From NCBI RefSeq assembly GCF_000314735.2, contig NZ_KB375270.1:3850001-3914000 (forward strand): a DNA stretch of 64,000 nt, read 5' to 3'. Both the position numbers and the translations under genes were made by a program. The notes below the pieces were generated by a model. That model had not been told where the DNA came from, did not search any database, and worked only from the letters and a program-made list of their open reading frames with translations. The stretch is from Afipia felis ATCC 53690. Its GTDB lineage: Bacteria; Pseudomonadota; Alphaproteobacteria; Rhizobiales; Xanthobacteraceae. Below, one piece after another: positions 27,836-35,748 of the stretch (its first letter is position 1; every line of letters starts with the position of its first letter).

Positions 27836-28142
27836 GAGCTTGCTTACGGATCGCCTCAGCGTGTTTTCGATTTGATTTTTTGTGCGCGCGGAACGCGGGA
27901 AGGTCGCGTCGCTGCGGCACTAAACCTGCGCAATCATTGTCAAAAAAGAAAATGCCGGTGGCTGTTGAAGTCATCAGCATCTTGCTTTGTGCAATGCGAA
28001 GTAATCGCCTCAGGCGATCGGTTCGTTCGTAAAAATCAATCGATAAGTATTTGATTTTACGTTGAAAATGCGCCTTTGACTCGTTCTAATCGGAAACTCG
28101 GATTAGCCGATGGGCGGTCCAAATGAGGAAGGTCGGACCAGG
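27836..28142. other. Intergenic region before the SoeABC-like operon
   Basis: This 307-bp stretch has no credible gene. It is AT-richer than its neighbours, especially 28031-28080, and carries an inverted repeat (28032-28058) described separately. It must hold the promoter of the downstream three-subunit enzyme; a clear -35/-10 pair could not be assigned. Confidence 0.6.
28032..28058. promoter_or_regulatory. Inverted repeat upstream of soeA-like gene
   Basis: AAAATCAA and TTGATTTT are perfect 8-base arms separated by 11 bases, about 85 bases before the soeA-like start. The arms contain ATCAA/TTGAT, the half-site letters of FNR/FixK boxes, but in the opposite orientation and with a longer spacer, so the regulator is unknown. 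Confidence 0.4.
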
Positions 28143-31139
28143 ATGAGTTTGATCGGGGATGCAGCGGGCCACAGGGGCCTCATGCTCAATCGCGATGTCG
28201 AAGCCGAGCAGCAGCAGGCGCCCGCCGAGCGGGATATGCTGGAAATGCTCGCGGGTCCGCCAGAGGTGGTCGACACCCAGCCCGTGGTTGGCGACGAGGT
28301 GAAGTACACCACCTGTTACATGTGTGCCTGCCGTTGCGGCATCAAAGTCCATATCAAGGACGGCCGCATTCGCTACATCGAAGGCAACAAGGATCACCCG
28401 GTCAATCGCGGCGTACTGTGCGGCAAGGGTTCGGCCGGCATCATGCAGCAATATTCCCCCGCCAAGCTGCGCAAGCCGTTGCTGCGCACCGGCGAGCGCG
28501 GAAGCGGCGAATTCAAGGAGATCGAGTGGGAGGAAGCGCTCAGTCTCGCGACCAAGTGGCTGGGCGATATCCGCAGCACCGATCCCAAGAAGCTCGCCTT
28601 CTTCACCGGGCGCGACCAGAGCCAATCACTCACCGGCTGGTGGGGAATGCAGTTCGGCACACCGAACTTTGCCGCGCATGGCGGCTTCTGCTCGGTCAAC
28701 ATGGCGGCGGGCGGTCTCTATTCGATCGGCGGCGCATTCTGGGAATTCGGTGAGCCCGACTGGGAGCACACCAAATACTTCATGCTGTTCGGTGTCGCCG
28801 AAGACCACGACTCCAATCCGATCAAGATCGGTCTTGCCGAACTTAAGAAGCGCGGCGCCAAGTTCATGTCGATCAATCCGGTCAAGACCGGCTATTCCGC
28901 GATTGCGGACGAGTGGGTCGGCATCCGCCCCGGCACCGACGGCCTCTTTGTCTTCGCGCTGATCCACTGCCTGCTGCACGCGGATATCGTCGATCTCGAT
29001 TTTCTTGCGCGCTACACCAATGCGACGTGGCTTGTTGTACAGAATCCGGGCGGCGCCGACCACGGCCTGTTCGCACGTGACGCCAGCGGTGCACCACTCG
29101 CGTGGGACAGCAAGACGGGCAAGGCCGTCCCCGCCAGCGGTACGGATTTCTCGCCCGCGATCGTCGGAAACTTCCAGCTCGAAGATGGTCGTCGCGTGAC
29201 GCCGTCATTCCAGCTGCTTGCCGACCGCTATATGAGCGACGAATATTCGCCGGAAGCGGTTGCGGAGCGCTGTGGCGTGCCGGCGGAACGCATCCGTCGC
29301 ATTGCCAATGAGATTGCCGAAGCATTCAACGAACCGGTCGTGCTCGATCAGCCATGGACCGATTGGGCTGGGCGTCGTCACGAGAAGATGGTTGGTCGCC
29401 CGATCGCGATGCACGCCATGCGTGGCATCTCGGCTCACTCCAACGGATTCCACACATGTCGCGCGCTGCATGTGCTGCAGATGCTGCTCGGCGCGGTCGA
29501 TACCCCCGGTTCGTGGCGCTACAAGGCGCCGTATCCGAAGCCGCTCCCCGGTGGCCCGCGGCCTGCAGGCAAGACCAGCGCGCCGAATACGCCACTCGAC
29601 GGCATGCCGCTCGGCTTCACAATGGGGCCGGAAGACCTGCTGGTCGATGAGAAGGGCGGCCCGATCCGTCTCGACAAGGCCTATTCGTGGGAAGCGCCGC
29701 TGTCGTCTCACGGCATGATGCACATGGCGATTCACAATGCATGGGCGGCGGATCCTTATCCGGTCGACGTGCTGTTCATGTACATGGCCAACATGGCGTG
29801 GAATTCGTCCATGAACACGGCCGGCACCATGCAGATGCTGACCGACAAGAACGAGGACGGCAGTTACAAGATTCCGAAGATCATCTATTCGGACGCGTAT
29901 GCATCCGAGATGGTGTCGTATTCCGACCTCGTGCTGCCGGACACGACCTATCTCGAGCGCTGGGATTGCATCTCGCTGCTTGATCGTCCGATCGGGAGCG
30001 CGCATGGCCCGGCGGATGCGATCCGTCGTCCGGTGCTGAAGCCCGACCGCGATGTGCGTCCGTTCCAGGATGTGCTGATCGAACTCGGCGCGCGCCTCAA
30101 GCTGCCGGGCTTCACCAATGAGGACGGCTCGCCGAAATATCCCGGCGGCTATCCCGATTATATCGTCAATCACCAGCGCAAGCCGGGCATCGGTCCGCTG
30201 GCCGGTTTCCGCGGCGAGGATGGCGAGACGCCCGGCAAGGGTGCGCCGAACAAGAACCAGCTCGATCGCTACATCGAGAATAAGAGCTTCTGGCGGCTCG
30301 AGCTGCCGCACGACGAAGTCTATTTCAAACACGGCAACAAGAACTATCTCGAACATGCCGTGAAGCTCGGCATGATCGACAGCGCCAACCAGATCGTGTT
30401 GCATCTCTACAGCGAGCCGCTGCAGAAATTTAAGCTGGCCGCGGAAGGGCATGGCCCGATCCAGCCGCCGGAGCGTGACCGCGAGCGGGTCAAGAATTAC
30501 TTTGATCCGCTGCCGATCTGGTACCAGCCGCTGGAAGAACAGGCAGTGTCGGCAACCGAATTCCCGCTCTCGGCGATCACCCAGCGTCCGATGGCGATGT
30601 ACCATTCGTGGCACTCGCAGAACGCTTGGCTACGCCAGATATTCTCGAAGAACTTCCTCTACATGAACCGTGAGACGGCAGAGAAGCTTGGCCTCGCTGA
30701 CGACGATTACGTCTGGGTGACGAGCTATCACGGTCGCATCCGCGTGCCGGTACGTACCATGGAGGGCGTCAACCCGAACACGGTATGGACGTGGAACGCG
30801 ATCGGAAAGCGCAAGGGTGCATGGAATCTGCCGTCCGGTGCACCGGAAGGTACGGAGGGCTTTCTCCTCAACCACGTCATTTCCGAGCTGTTGCCCGAGA
30901 AGGACGGTTATCGTCATTCCAACTCCGATCCGGTAACCGGGCAAGCCGCTTGGTACGACGTGCGCGTGCGCGTCGAGAAGGCCGCCGCCTCCGAACATAC
31001 GCCGCTGCCGGAATTCCCGGTGCTCAAGCGTCCGCCGCACATGCCGGAGCGTCCGGCCGTGCTTCGCTTCGACGCTGAAGGCCGCAAGAATCCGTGGGAT
31101 CCGCTTCCGGCCCGCAAATCATCAGGAGCCGCAAAGTGA
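28143..31139 (+). CDS. soeA: Molybdopterin oxidoreductase catalytic subunit, SoeA-like
   Basis: The 998-residue protein is a DMSO-reductase-family subunit. Cys58, Cys61, Cys65 and Cys93 bind a [4Fe-4S] cluster, bis-MGD-binding domains follow, and Cys183 ('HGGFCSVNMAAG') is the likely Mo ligand, as in polysulfide/thiosulfate reductases and SoeA. It has no Tat signal, which fits SoeA, the cytoplasmic sulfite-oxidising subunit, and not PsrA/PhsA. The B and C partners follow directly, with a GTGA overlap to the B gene. The start at ATG 28143 has GAGGAAGG 10 bases upstream; ATG 28110 is possible. Substrate assignment (sulfite) is an inference from architecture. Confidence 0.72.
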   Translation: MSLIGDAAGHRGLMLNRDVEAEQQQAPAERDMLEMLAGPPEVVDTQPVVGDEVKYTTCYMCACRCGIKVHIKDGRIRYIEGNKDHPVNRGVLCGKGSAGIMQQYSPAKLRKPLLRTGERGSGEFKEIEWEEALSLATKWLGDIRSTDPKKLAFFTGRDQSQSLTGWWGMQFGTPNFAAHGGFCSVNMAAGGLYSIGGAFWEFGEPDWEHTKYFMLFGVAEDHDSNPIKIGLAELKKRGAKFMSINPVKTGYSAIADEWVGIRPGTDGLFVFALIHCLLHADIVDLDFLARYTNATWLVVQNPGGADHGLFARDASGAPLAWDSKTGKAVPASGTDFSPAIVGNFQLEDGRRVTPSFQLLADRYMSDEYSPEAVAERCGVPAERIRRIANEIAEAFNEPVVLDQPWTDWAGRRHEKMVGRPIAMHAMRGISAHSNGFHTCRALHVLQMLLGAVDTPGSWRYKAPYPKPLPGGPRPAGKTSAPNTPLDGMPLGFTMGPEDLLVDEKGGPIRLDKAYSWEAPLSSHGMMHMAIHNAWAADPYPVDVLFMYMANMAWNSSMNTAGTMQMLTDKNEDGSYKIPKIIYSDAYASEMVSYSDLVLPDTTYLERWDCISLLDRPIGSAHGPADAIRRPVLKPDRDVRPFQDVLIELGARLKLPGFTNEDGSPKYPGGYPDYIVNHQRKPGIGPLAGFRGEDGETPGKGAPNKNQLDRYIENKSFWRLELPHDEVYFKHGNKNYLEHAVKLGMIDSANQIVLHLYSEPLQKFKLAAEGHGPIQPPERDRERVKNYFDPLPIWYQPLEEQAVSATEFPLSAITQRPMAMYHSWHSQNAWLRQIFSKNFLYMNRETAEKLGLADDDYVWVTSYHGRIRVPVRTMEGVNPNTVWTWNAIGKRKGAWNLPSGAPEGTEGFLLNHVISELLPEKDGYRHSNSDPVTGQAAWYDVRVRVEKAAASEHTPLPEFPVLKRPPHMPERPAVLRFDAEGRKNPWDPLPARKSSGAAK

Positions 31140-31894
31140 CGTCGCTTCCCACACCTGTGCCCGGCCAGAAGAAGCTGGGACTCGTCATCGATCTGGACAC
31201 CTGCGTCGGCTGTCATGCCTGCGCGGTGAACTGCAAGGAGTGGAACGCGAGCGGTCATTCCGGCCCGCTCAGCGATTTCCAGAGCAAGTCCGACGGTGTC
31301 TGGTTCAACCGCGTCCACACCTATGAAGCGGGGCAGGGCGAGGCATCGCGGACTGTGAACTTCCCGCGCTCCTGCCTGCATTGCGAGGAGCCGGCCTGCG
31401 TCACCGTGTGTCCGACCGGCGCTTCCTACAAGCGCACCGAGGACGGCATCGTTCTCGTCAACGCGGATACCTGCATCGGCTGCAAGCTGTGCTCGTGGGC
31501 ATGTCCTTACGGCGCGCGCGAGTTCGACGAGGACGACGGCGTGATGAAGAAGTGCACGCTGTGTGTCGACAAGATCTACAACGAGAATTTGCCCGAGGAG
31601 GACCGCGTCCCGGCCTGCGTCGCGACTTGCCCGGCAAGTGCCCGGCATTTCGGCGATCTCGGCGATCCGGACTCCGATGTCTCGCGTCTTGTTGCCGAAC
31701 GTGGCGGTTATGAGCTGATGCCGGAGCTCGGCTACAAGCCGGTCAACCGCTATCTGCCGCCGCGGCCGCGCAAGAACGGTTCGTGCGGTTCGCAGAACGA
31801 CATTTCGCTCGTGGATATCGTGGCGAAGAAGACGGCCTCAGAAGGCAAAGGCGCAGCCTTGCTTCGCTGGGCCGATCGCGTCCTATCGCGGTGA
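31136..31894 (+). CDS. soeB: 4Fe-4S ferredoxin subunit, SoeB-like
   Basis: The 252-residue electron-transfer subunit has four Cys-rich clusters: 'CVGCHACAVNCKEWN', 'CLHCEEPACVTVCPTGA', 'CIGCKLCSWACPYGA' and 'CTLCVDK' with 'PACVATCPASA'. This is the DmsB/PhsB/SoeB arrangement of four [4Fe-4S] clusters that wires the Mo subunit to the membrane anchor. The start is GTG 31136, which overlaps the soeA stop (GTGA), with AGGAG a few bases upstream. Location is cytoplasmic, as there is no signal. Confidence 0.85.
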   Translation: MTSLPTPVPGQKKLGLVIDLDTCVGCHACAVNCKEWNASGHSGPLSDFQSKSDGVWFNRVHTYEAGQGEASRTVNFPRSCLHCEEPACVTVCPTGASYKRTEDGIVLVNADTCIGCKLCSWACPYGAREFDEDDGVMKKCTLCVDKIYNENLPEEDRVPACVATCPASARHFGDLGDPDSDVSRLVAERGGYELMPELGYKPVNRYLPPRPRKNGSCGSQNDISLVDIVAKKTASEGKGAALLRWADRVLSR

Positions 31895-31903
31895 GGTGAA
31901 ACG

Positions 31904-32851
31904 ATGCATCCCGCACTCTCCGTCATCGTTTTCACCACGGCCTCCGGCGCTGGCTACGGCTTGCTCGTCTGGTACGGCCTGATGTCGGCATTCTCCGGAA
32001 CGCCCGGAGATCGTCTGCTCGCACTCGTCGTGCTGCCGCTCGCGCTTGCGCTGGTCACGGTCGGGCTGTTGTCTTCGACCTTTCATCTTGGTCGCCCCGA
32101 ACGCGCGTGGCGCGCGTTCTCGCAATGGCGCACGTCCTGGCTTTCGCGCGAGGGCGTCTGCTCGTTCGTGACCTATATTCCGGCGGGCCTGCTGCTGCTG
32201 GCATGGATCATCTCGCCCGCGCCGGGCGCGCTTGCGGTGGCGCTGGGCCTCATCACGGCGGTCGCGTCGCTCGTTACGATCTATTGCACAGCGATGATCT
32301 ATGCGTCGCTAAAAACTATTCACCAGTGGCACAACGCCTATGTGGTGCCGAACTATCTCGCCCTCGGTCTCTATAGTGGTGCGCTGCTGCTGGCCACGAT
32401 TCTGCATCTGCTCGGCCACGGCTCGCAGGGCGTCGATATCGTCGTACTGGTCGCGGGTCTTGCGGCGCTGATCGCCAAGCTGAGTTACTGGCGTTTCATC
32501 TCGACAACGCGCCATCCGAGCAGCCCGGAGAGTGCGACAGGTCTCGGCAACATCGGCAAGGTGCGTCTGTTCGAAGCGCCGCATACCGAAGAAAACTATC
32601 TGATGCGCGAAATGGGTTTCTCCATCGCCCGCAAACATGCCGAGAAGCTGCGCAGCATTTCGCTGCTCGCGCTGTTCGCTGCCCCGCTCGTTCTGGTGCT
32701 GATCGCGATCCTGATCAGCGGCGCTGCTGCTGCGATCACGCTGGTGGTCGCGGTTCTGCTGGCCGCGCTAGGCGTGCTGGTCGAACGCTGGCTATTCTTC
32801 GCGGAGGCGCGTCACGTCGTGACGCTGTTCTACGGCGCGCGTGCTGCGTGA
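31904..32851 (+). CDS. soeC: DmsC-family membrane anchor, SoeC-like
   Basis: The 315-residue protein has about eight transmembrane helices and opens with 'HPALSVIVFTTASGAGYGLL', the DmsC signature; 'STFHLGRPERAWRAFSQWR' is the conserved first loop. DmsC proteins anchor the A and B subunits and exchange electrons with quinone. It follows soeB by 9 bp with GAGGTGAAACG before the ATG. Together the three genes predict a quinone-linked enzyme on the cytoplasmic side of the membrane. Confidence 0.87.
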   Translation: MHPALSVIVFTTASGAGYGLLVWYGLMSAFSGTPGDRLLALVVLPLALALVTVGLLSSTFHLGRPERAWRAFSQWRTSWLSREGVCSFVTYIPAGLLLLAWIISPAPGALAVALGLITAVASLVTIYCTAMIYASLKTIHQWHNAYVVPNYLALGLYSGALLLATILHLLGHGSQGVDIVVLVAGLAALIAKLSYWRFISTTRHPSSPESATGLGNIGKVRLFEAPHTEENYLMREMGFSIARKHAEKLRSISLLALFAAPLVLVLIAILISGAAAAITLVVAVLLAALGVLVERWLFFAEARHVVTLFYGARAA

Positions 32852-33131
32852 TGCATTTCACGGATTGATCGTTCTGAGATGATCGATCCGAAGCCAAAAC
32901 GTCGCACGCCGCGACCCCCAACTCGCGGCGTAGCGGCGCTTTCTTCGTTGATGCATGATGATGTCGATACGCGCCACGCGGCGCAAGCCTGTTCGTATCG
33001 CGCGAATTCAAAATTATTCTGTATCGCTCAACAATTTCTTCGCTAGGATCATCAAACAAGAAGTCTGACGACTTTCGCACGGGAATGGCGGACCCAATCG
33101 CCGCACCGACAGTGCAAAAGGAGCTCAGAAC
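32852..33131. other. Intergenic region after soeC with hairpin
   Basis: No credible gene is seen in the first 280 bases. At 32906-32931 ACGCCGCGA and TCGCGGCGT form a perfect 9-bp stem around CCCCCAAC; there is no clean T run, so it is a weak terminator or mRNA end structure. A small frame with a strong ribosome site follows at 33132. Confidence 0.5.
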
Positions 33132-33338
33132 ATGACGCAGTATCGCCAAAGGCGGCTGCGCCGAAAGCCTTGGGAGGGGTGCAGGTACATGACGGTGCTC
33201 GTCATGCGGGATGTTGTCCCGCAATGCAGACATTTTTTCTCTCCCGAAATTCTTCTGAAGATTTGCGGCCTCGCGGAGCAGGAGGCTGCGGGTTTGACTG
33301 CTGGAAGGGATTGCCAGTCACGCGCAATCCGTAAGTAA
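33132..33338 (+). CDS. Possible small ORF or leader with strong ribosome site
   Basis: AAAAGGAGC at about 33116-33124 is one of the best Shine-Dalgarno sites in the window and is 7-8 bases from the ATG at 33132. The 68-residue product is basic at the start ('YRQRRLRRKPWEGCRYM') and contains four Cys. It has no known family and unusual codon use. It ends 45 bp before the binding-protein gene and could be a leader that regulates it. A chance frame is still possible. Confidence 0.35.
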   Translation: MTQYRQRRLRRKPWEGCRYMTVLVMRDVVPQCRHFFSPEILLKICGLAEQEAAGLTAGRDCQSRAIRK

Positions 33339-33383
33339 ACAGTCCGCTCGAGAACCAATCATCAAAAGTGAGGTCGAGATATC

Positions 33384-34376
33384 ATGAAATGGATCCGTCA
33401 GATATTCGCTGCAGGCCTTGTCTCTCTTATGACAGCGCCTGCCTTCGCCGCGCCTGTCAACGTGCGCATCGCCAAGCAGCCGGGCGTCGGTTATCTGCCG
33501 CTGATGGTGATGGAACACGAAAAGCTGTTCGAGAAATACGCCAAACAGGCCGGCGTCGATATCACCACGGAATGGCTGAAGTTCACCGGCGGTTCCGCGA
33601 TGAACGAAGCGCTTCTGTCCGGCAATCTCGATATCGCGACGGGCGGCATTCCGCCGCTTCTGACGATCTGGTCGAAAACCCAGAACAACTACAAGGTGAA
33701 GGGAATCGCCTCGATCTCCTCGCATCCGCAGTTTCTGGTGACAACAAATCCCAAGGTGAAGACGCTGGCCGACTTTTCGGAGGGTGACAAGATAGCGCTG
33801 CCTGCCGTTAAAATCTCGAACCAGGCGGTTATGATCCAGATGGCGGCTATCAAGCAGATGGGCGAGGCGAAGGCCTTTGCGGTTGACCCTTATACGATCT
33901 CGATGGGCCACGGTGACGCGATGGCGGCCATGCTTGGCGGCACCATCAATGCTCATTTCGGCCAGTCGCCTTTTCAGGATATCGAGTTGAAGGACCCGCG
34001 GGTTCACGTGGTGCTGAACAGCTACGATGCCGTTGGCGGCCCTTATCCGATCGCCGTGGCCTATGCGACCGACCGCTTTATTCAGCAAAATCCGAAACTG
34101 CTGAAAGCTTTCGTCGACGCGCTGAAGGAAGCGCAGGGCATGATCCGTTCGGATATCAACTATGCCGCGAAGGTCTGGATCGAGATGGACGTCAAGAAAT
34201 TCAGCAAGGATGATGCTCTTGCCATTCTCAAGAATCCCAAGATGGTCTGGGATGCAGCGCCTCAAAATACGATCACCTTTCTCAAGCACATGAATAAGGT
34301 GGGACTTGTTGAACGGACGACCGACAACTGGAAGGACGTCTATTTCCCGGCGATTTACGATTTGAATGGGTCATGA
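33384..34376 (+). CDS. ABC transporter substrate-binding protein (SsuA/TauA/NMT1 type)
   Basis: The 330-residue precursor has a Sec signal ('FAAGLVSLMTAPAFAAP') and the NMT1/THI5-like periplasmic binding fold: 'GVGYLPLMVMEHEKLFEKYAK', 'FTGGSAMNEALLSGNLDIATGGIPPLL' and 'TDRFIQQNPKLLKAFVDALKEA'. Close relatives bind alkanesulfonates, taurine, nitrate or thiamine precursors. No permease or ATPase gene lies beside it, so it must use components encoded elsewhere. Its place after SoeABC fits organosulfonate uptake, but this is inference. Confidence 0.82.
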   Translation: MKWIRQIFAAGLVSLMTAPAFAAPVNVRIAKQPGVGYLPLMVMEHEKLFEKYAKQAGVDITTEWLKFTGGSAMNEALLSGNLDIATGGIPPLLTIWSKTQNNYKVKGIASISSHPQFLVTTNPKVKTLADFSEGDKIALPAVKISNQAVMIQMAAIKQMGEAKAFAVDPYTISMGHGDAMAAMLGGTINAHFGQSPFQDIELKDPRVHVVLNSYDAVGGPYPIAVAYATDRFIQQNPKLLKAFVDALKEAQGMIRSDINYAAKVWIEMDVKKFSKDDALAILKNPKMVWDAAPQNTITFLKHMNKVGLVERTTDNWKDVYFPAIYDLNGS

Positions 34377-34452
34377 GTTGAGCGTGTACCGCGCCGCGTA
34401 ATCGCGGCGCGGTACACGATTTTTGAAGTTGGTAACGGCGGATTTGTCTGGA

Positions 34453-35652
34453 ATGTCCTATACTCATTGCGTCATCGGCGGCGGCATTGTCGGGCTCGCC
34501 ACCGCGACCGAAATCATGCGCAGGGATCCCAAGGCGCGCGTGGTCTTGATCGAAAAGGAAAATGGCTTCGCCTTTCATCAGACCGGCCACAACAGTGGTG
34601 TCATCCACGCCGGCATCTATTACGCTCCCGGATCGCTGAAGGCTCAGCTTTGTCGCGAGGGAGAGAAGGCGACCAAGGAATTCTGCACGGCCCACGACAT
34701 CCCGTTCGAGACTTGCGGCAAGCTCATCGTCGCGACCGACGCCGTCGAAATGGAGCGGATGCAGGCGCTGATTGGTCGTGCCAAACAGAACGATATTTCG
34801 ATCGAAGAGGTCTCAGCCTCTCGTCTCCGGCAGCTTGAACCGAATATCACCGGCGATGGTGCTATTCTCGTCCACACCACCGGTATCGTCGATTATCGCC
34901 AGATATGCGAGGCGATGGCGGAAGAGCTTCGGCAGAACGGTGCGCGGGTCGTGACAGGCGTTGCCGTCACGCAGATCGAAGAAGGCGGGCAGAACGTCTC
35001 CATCACGCTCAGCAACGGTGAGCGGCTGACTGCGGATCGGCTGATCGCTTGCGCGGGCCTGCAGTCGGACCGCATCGCCCGAATGGGCGGACTCAATCCG
35101 ACGCATCGGATCGTGCCGTTCCGCGGGGAGTATTTCACGCTGCCGCCATCGCGCTCCTCGATCGTCAAGCATCTGATCTATCCCGTCCCGGATCCAGATC
35201 TGCAGTTTCTTGGAATCCACCTCACCCGGATGATCGATGGCCGCATCACCATCGGCCCGAATGCGGTGCTTGGATTTCATCGCGAGGGTTACGCAAAAGG
35301 TAGCGTGAACCTTCCCGATGTCTTCAGCATGGCGAGCTTCGGCGGGTTCTGGCGGCTGATATTGCAGCACTATCGTGCGGCGCTGAGCGAATTCGGAAAC
35401 TCCATCTCGCGACGGCGCTATCTCGACTTGTGTCGAAAATATTGTCCGGGGCTGACGCTCGCAGATATGGGGCAGCCGGGGGCGGGAATCCGGGCGCAGG
35501 CCGTCATGGCCGATGGTTCGTTACTGCAGGATTTCCTGTTCTTGAACACCAGCCGCCAGATGCATGTCTGTAACGCTCCATCGCCGGCGGCGACATCGGC
35601 CATCCCCATTGCGAGGAAGATCGTGGATCAGCTCGATCTGGCCTCGGCATAG
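34453..35652 (+). CDS. FAD-dependent 2-hydroxyacid oxidase, LhgO-like
   Basis: The 399-residue protein has an N-terminal Rossmann dinucleotide motif 'CVIGGGIVGLATATEIMRR' and the L-2-hydroxyglutarate oxidase/dehydrogenase pattern 'FHQTGHNSGVIHAGIYY', 'GSLKAQLCREGEKATKEFC' and 'VPFRGEYFTLP'. LhgO oxidises L-2-hydroxyglutarate to 2-oxoglutarate and passes electrons to the membrane. The substrate could be another 2-hydroxyacid. Start at ATG 34453 begins the conserved strand; a TTG at 34423 would add ten residues. It is followed by the ThDP enzyme after about 100 bp. Confidence 0.83.
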   Translation: MSYTHCVIGGGIVGLATATEIMRRDPKARVVLIEKENGFAFHQTGHNSGVIHAGIYYAPGSLKAQLCREGEKATKEFCTAHDIPFETCGKLIVATDAVEMERMQALIGRAKQNDISIEEVSASRLRQLEPNITGDGAILVHTTGIVDYRQICEAMAEELRQNGARVVTGVAVTQIEEGGQNVSITLSNGERLTADRLIACAGLQSDRIARMGGLNPTHRIVPFRGEYFTLPPSRSSIVKHLIYPVPDPDLQFLGIHLTRMIDGRITIGPNAVLGFHREGYAKGSVNLPDVFSMASFGGFWRLILQHYRAALSEFGNSISRRRYLDLCRKYCPGLTLADMGQPGAGIRAQAVMADGSLLQDFLFLNTSRQMHVCNAPSPAATSAIPIARKIVDQLDLASA

Positions 35653-35748
35653 CGATCACGTGACAGAGGTCGTATTCCGGAAATCTGAACATCGTCAGGA
35701 CCACGATCGAATTGTCGGCTCGGACAAGAAAAACATGAAAGGGACTTT

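Noticed and set aside
29205-30614. 469-codon minus-strand frame inside soeA
   Set aside because: Antisense shadow of the conserved molybdopterin-binding domains, Arg- and His-rich with no recognisable domain.
33384-34376. Complete ABC uptake operon
   Set aside because: Only the binding protein is present; no permease or ATPase gene lies on either side.
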